A DNA stretch of 64,000 nt from Mariprofundus sp. (GTDB lineage: Bacteria; Pseudomonadota; Zetaproteobacteria; Mariprofundales; Mariprofundaceae): assembly GCA_030951045.1 (NCBI GenBank), contig JAUZQJ010000021.1, positions 16,944-80,943 on the forward strand, given 5' to 3'. The notes beneath the pieces were generated by a model. It saw only the letters and a program-made list of their open reading frames with translations, searched no databases and was not told the DNA's origin. The position numbers and the translations under genes were made by a program. Shown here one piece after another: positions 62,610 to 64,000 of this stretch (position 1 is its first letter; each line of letters begins with the position of its first letter).

Positions 62610-64000
62610 ATGTCTGAAAAACCATGGGGCGGTCGTTTTGAATCCCCAACTGATGAATTTGTAGAGGCCTTTAATGCCTCCACTGATGTTGATGCACGTA
62701 TGTATGCGGAAGATATAGCAGGCTCAAAAGCACATGCTAAAATGCTATGTCAGCAGGGTATATTATCGTCTGAAGATTTGAAGGCTATTTTACGCGGTCT
62801 CGATGTTGTGTATGGCGAGATAGAAAGTGGTGAACTTGAATTTACCATTGCCCTTGAAGATGTGCATATGAATATTGAATCGCGCTTAACAGCTCTTATT
62901 GGTGATGCCGGTAAACGCTTGCATACAGCCCGCTCCAGAAATGATCAGGTTACTACCGATACGCGCCTGTATCTGCGTCGCCGGACTGATGGGATGATAG
63001 ATCGTTTGCGCCACCTTCAATCGGTTCTGGTGCTTTTGGCTGAAGAGCATGCTACCAGCATTATGCCGGGTTTTACGCATCTGCAAACAGCACAGCCTGT
63101 TACGCTGGGTCATCATTTATTGGCGTACGTGGAGATGTTTGAACGTGATGCGGCGCGTTTTCTTGATGCGCGCCAGCGTATGAATCAGTGTCCGCTTGGC
63201 TCAGCCGCGCTGGCCGGTACAACATTTCCTATTGATCGTCATATGACTGCTGATCTGTTGGGCTTTGAGGCGCCAACGGCCAACTCTCTGGATGCAGTCT
63301 CTGATCGTGATTATATTATGGAGCTGCTTGCGGCCGCTTCGATCTGCTCCATTCATCTGTCACGTTTTTCTGAAGAATTGATTTTGTGGATGAGTGCCCA
63401 GTTTGGTTTTATTGATCTGCCCGATGCGTTTTGTACCGGTTCATCGATCATGCCGCAAAAGAAAAACCCGGATATGCCGGAACTGGTGCGTGGTAAATCC
63501 GGTCGCATTATTGGTGGCTTGGTGGCAATTTTAACAACGGTGAAAGGTCTGCCGTTGGCATATAATAAAGATATGCAGGAAGATAAAACGGCCGTGTTTG
63601 ATGCCTTTGATAACCTGGAAGGTTGTTTGCGTGTGTTTGGCGATATGTTGCCGGGTATGAAAGTGAATAAAGAGGTGTTGCATAAGGCTGCATCTTCCGG
63701 TTTTTCCACCGCGACGGATCTTGCTGATGCCTTAGTGCGTGCCGGTGTTCCTTTCCGTGATGCGCATGAGATTGTTGGAAAATCAGTAGGTCATTGTATT
63801 AGAGAAAAAATTGAGTTGCATGCCATGGATGCGGCTGTCTGCGCAGCAATTGATGCGCGCTTAAATGTGGAGATGGTACGAGAACTCTCTGTTGAAGCGT
63901 GCGTGGCAGCGCGTGATCATATAGGCGGTACTGCACCTCAACAGGTGCAGCAGCAGGTTGTTCTGTGGCAACAGCGTTTGGCGACAGAAGCAGCTGCTTC
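62610..64000 (+). CDS. argH: Argininosuccinate lyase (runs off the right edge)
   Basis: The last enzyme of arginine synthesis, splitting argininosuccinate into arginine and fumarate. The visible 463 codons have WGGRFESPTDEFVEAFNAS, EDVHMNIESRL, TARSRNDQV and the catalytic-serine loop GSSIMPQKKNPDMPEL. The C-terminal helical region is also present. The family length is about 460-470 residues, so only a few codons at most are missing. AGCAGGTGACAAAC precedes the ATG at 62610. Confidence 0.97.
   Translation, partial: MSEKPWGGRFESPTDEFVEAFNASTDVDARMYAEDIAGSKAHAKMLCQQGILSSEDLKAILRGLDVVYGEIESGELEFTIALEDVHMNIESRLTALIGDAGKRLHTARSRNDQVTTDTRLYLRRRTDGMIDRLRHLQSVLVLLAEEHATSIMPGFTHLQTAQPVTLGHHLLAYVEMFERDAARFLDARQRMNQCPLGSAALAGTTFPIDRHMTADLLGFEAPTANSLDAVSDRDYIMELLAAASICSIHLSRFSEELILWMSAQFGFIDLPDAFCTGSSIMPQKKNPDMPELVRGKSGRIIGGLVAILTTVKGLPLAYNKDMQEDKTAVFDAFDNLEGCLRVFGDMLPGMKVNKEVLHKAASSGFSTATDLADALVRAGVPFRDAHEIVGKSVGHCIREKIELHAMDAAVCAAIDARLNVEMVRELSVEACVAARDHIGGTAPQQVQQQVVLWQQRLATEAAA

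Overview
The window is 64 kb of gene-dense chromosome from a Gram-negative, flagellated proteobacterium. Evidence includes an OprB-type porin, lipoprotein and AsmA-like envelope proteins, PilU, SlyX, and the flagellar genes fliK-flgD-flgE. System II (ResB/CcsA) cytochrome c assembly, GatCAB, beta-carbonic anhydrase and many sensor kinases fit an aquatic respiratory lineage. My guess is Zetaproteobacteria or a relative, at low confidence because no search was possible. I recognise no rRNA, tRNA or CRISPR array. Almost all genes can be assigned to a family.

Layout. 1-5 kb: the N-terminal part of a large protein running off the left edge, a DUF6172 gene, thiC, a CBS-pair protein, tsaE and a carbonic anhydrase. 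5-18.4 kb: pilU and three hybrid histidine kinases (one translationally coupled to a FIST sensor), with pyrD, a secreted nuclease and an M48 lipoprotein protease. 18.4-28.9 kb: a small-enzyme cluster (alpha/beta hydrolase, ArsC-like, RibD-C), a glycine-zipper protein, an aminotransferase, an AsmA-like protein, gatCAB and aroK. 29-43.7 kb: purH, then a regulator and a seven-gene complex I/hydrogenase-4-like operon, then purD, purE and a YrdC-domain gene. 43.7-48.8 kb: resB-ccsA, galU, tsaB and a low-molecular-weight phosphatase. 48.8-50.6 kb: a mercury operon (merR, merT, a 38-codon ORF, merF, CopZ-like). 50.6-55.4 kb: xseB-ispA-dxs-tlyA-ynfA on the minus strand and lipB on the plus strand. 55.4-64 kb: a porin, a PGPGW protein, fliK-flgD-flgE, a group II intron remnant, a WrbA-like flavoprotein, slyX and argH (cut by the right edge).

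The most interesting system is the operon at 31.5-40.8 kb. It has two tandem HyfB-type antiporter subunits, a NuoH/HyfC type, HyfE, HyfF, a fused NuoC-NuoD/HyfG-type large subunit and a HyfI/NuoB-type small subunit. The small subunit keeps the four cluster cysteines. The large subunit has lost the CxxC pairs that hold nickel in [NiFe] hydrogenases, and no ferredoxin-like subunit is encoded nearby. This matches the functionally unresolved 'energy-converting hydrogenase related' (Ehr) complexes. An XRE-cupin regulator overlaps the first structural gene, and the whole block separates purH from purD.

Other points of note are the 38-codon microprotein ending in CPTCH inside the mer operon, and a MerR-type promoter that predicts a leaderless merR message. 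A 25-bp perfect terminator hairpin after flgE is followed by a truncated group II intron. A candidate small RNA with an anti-Shine-Dalgarno-like C-rich stretch lies after purH. A family of dispersed intergenic repeats is built on a 9-bp unit close to CGCAAAGGA and an accompanying TTTTAATACGATTG motif.
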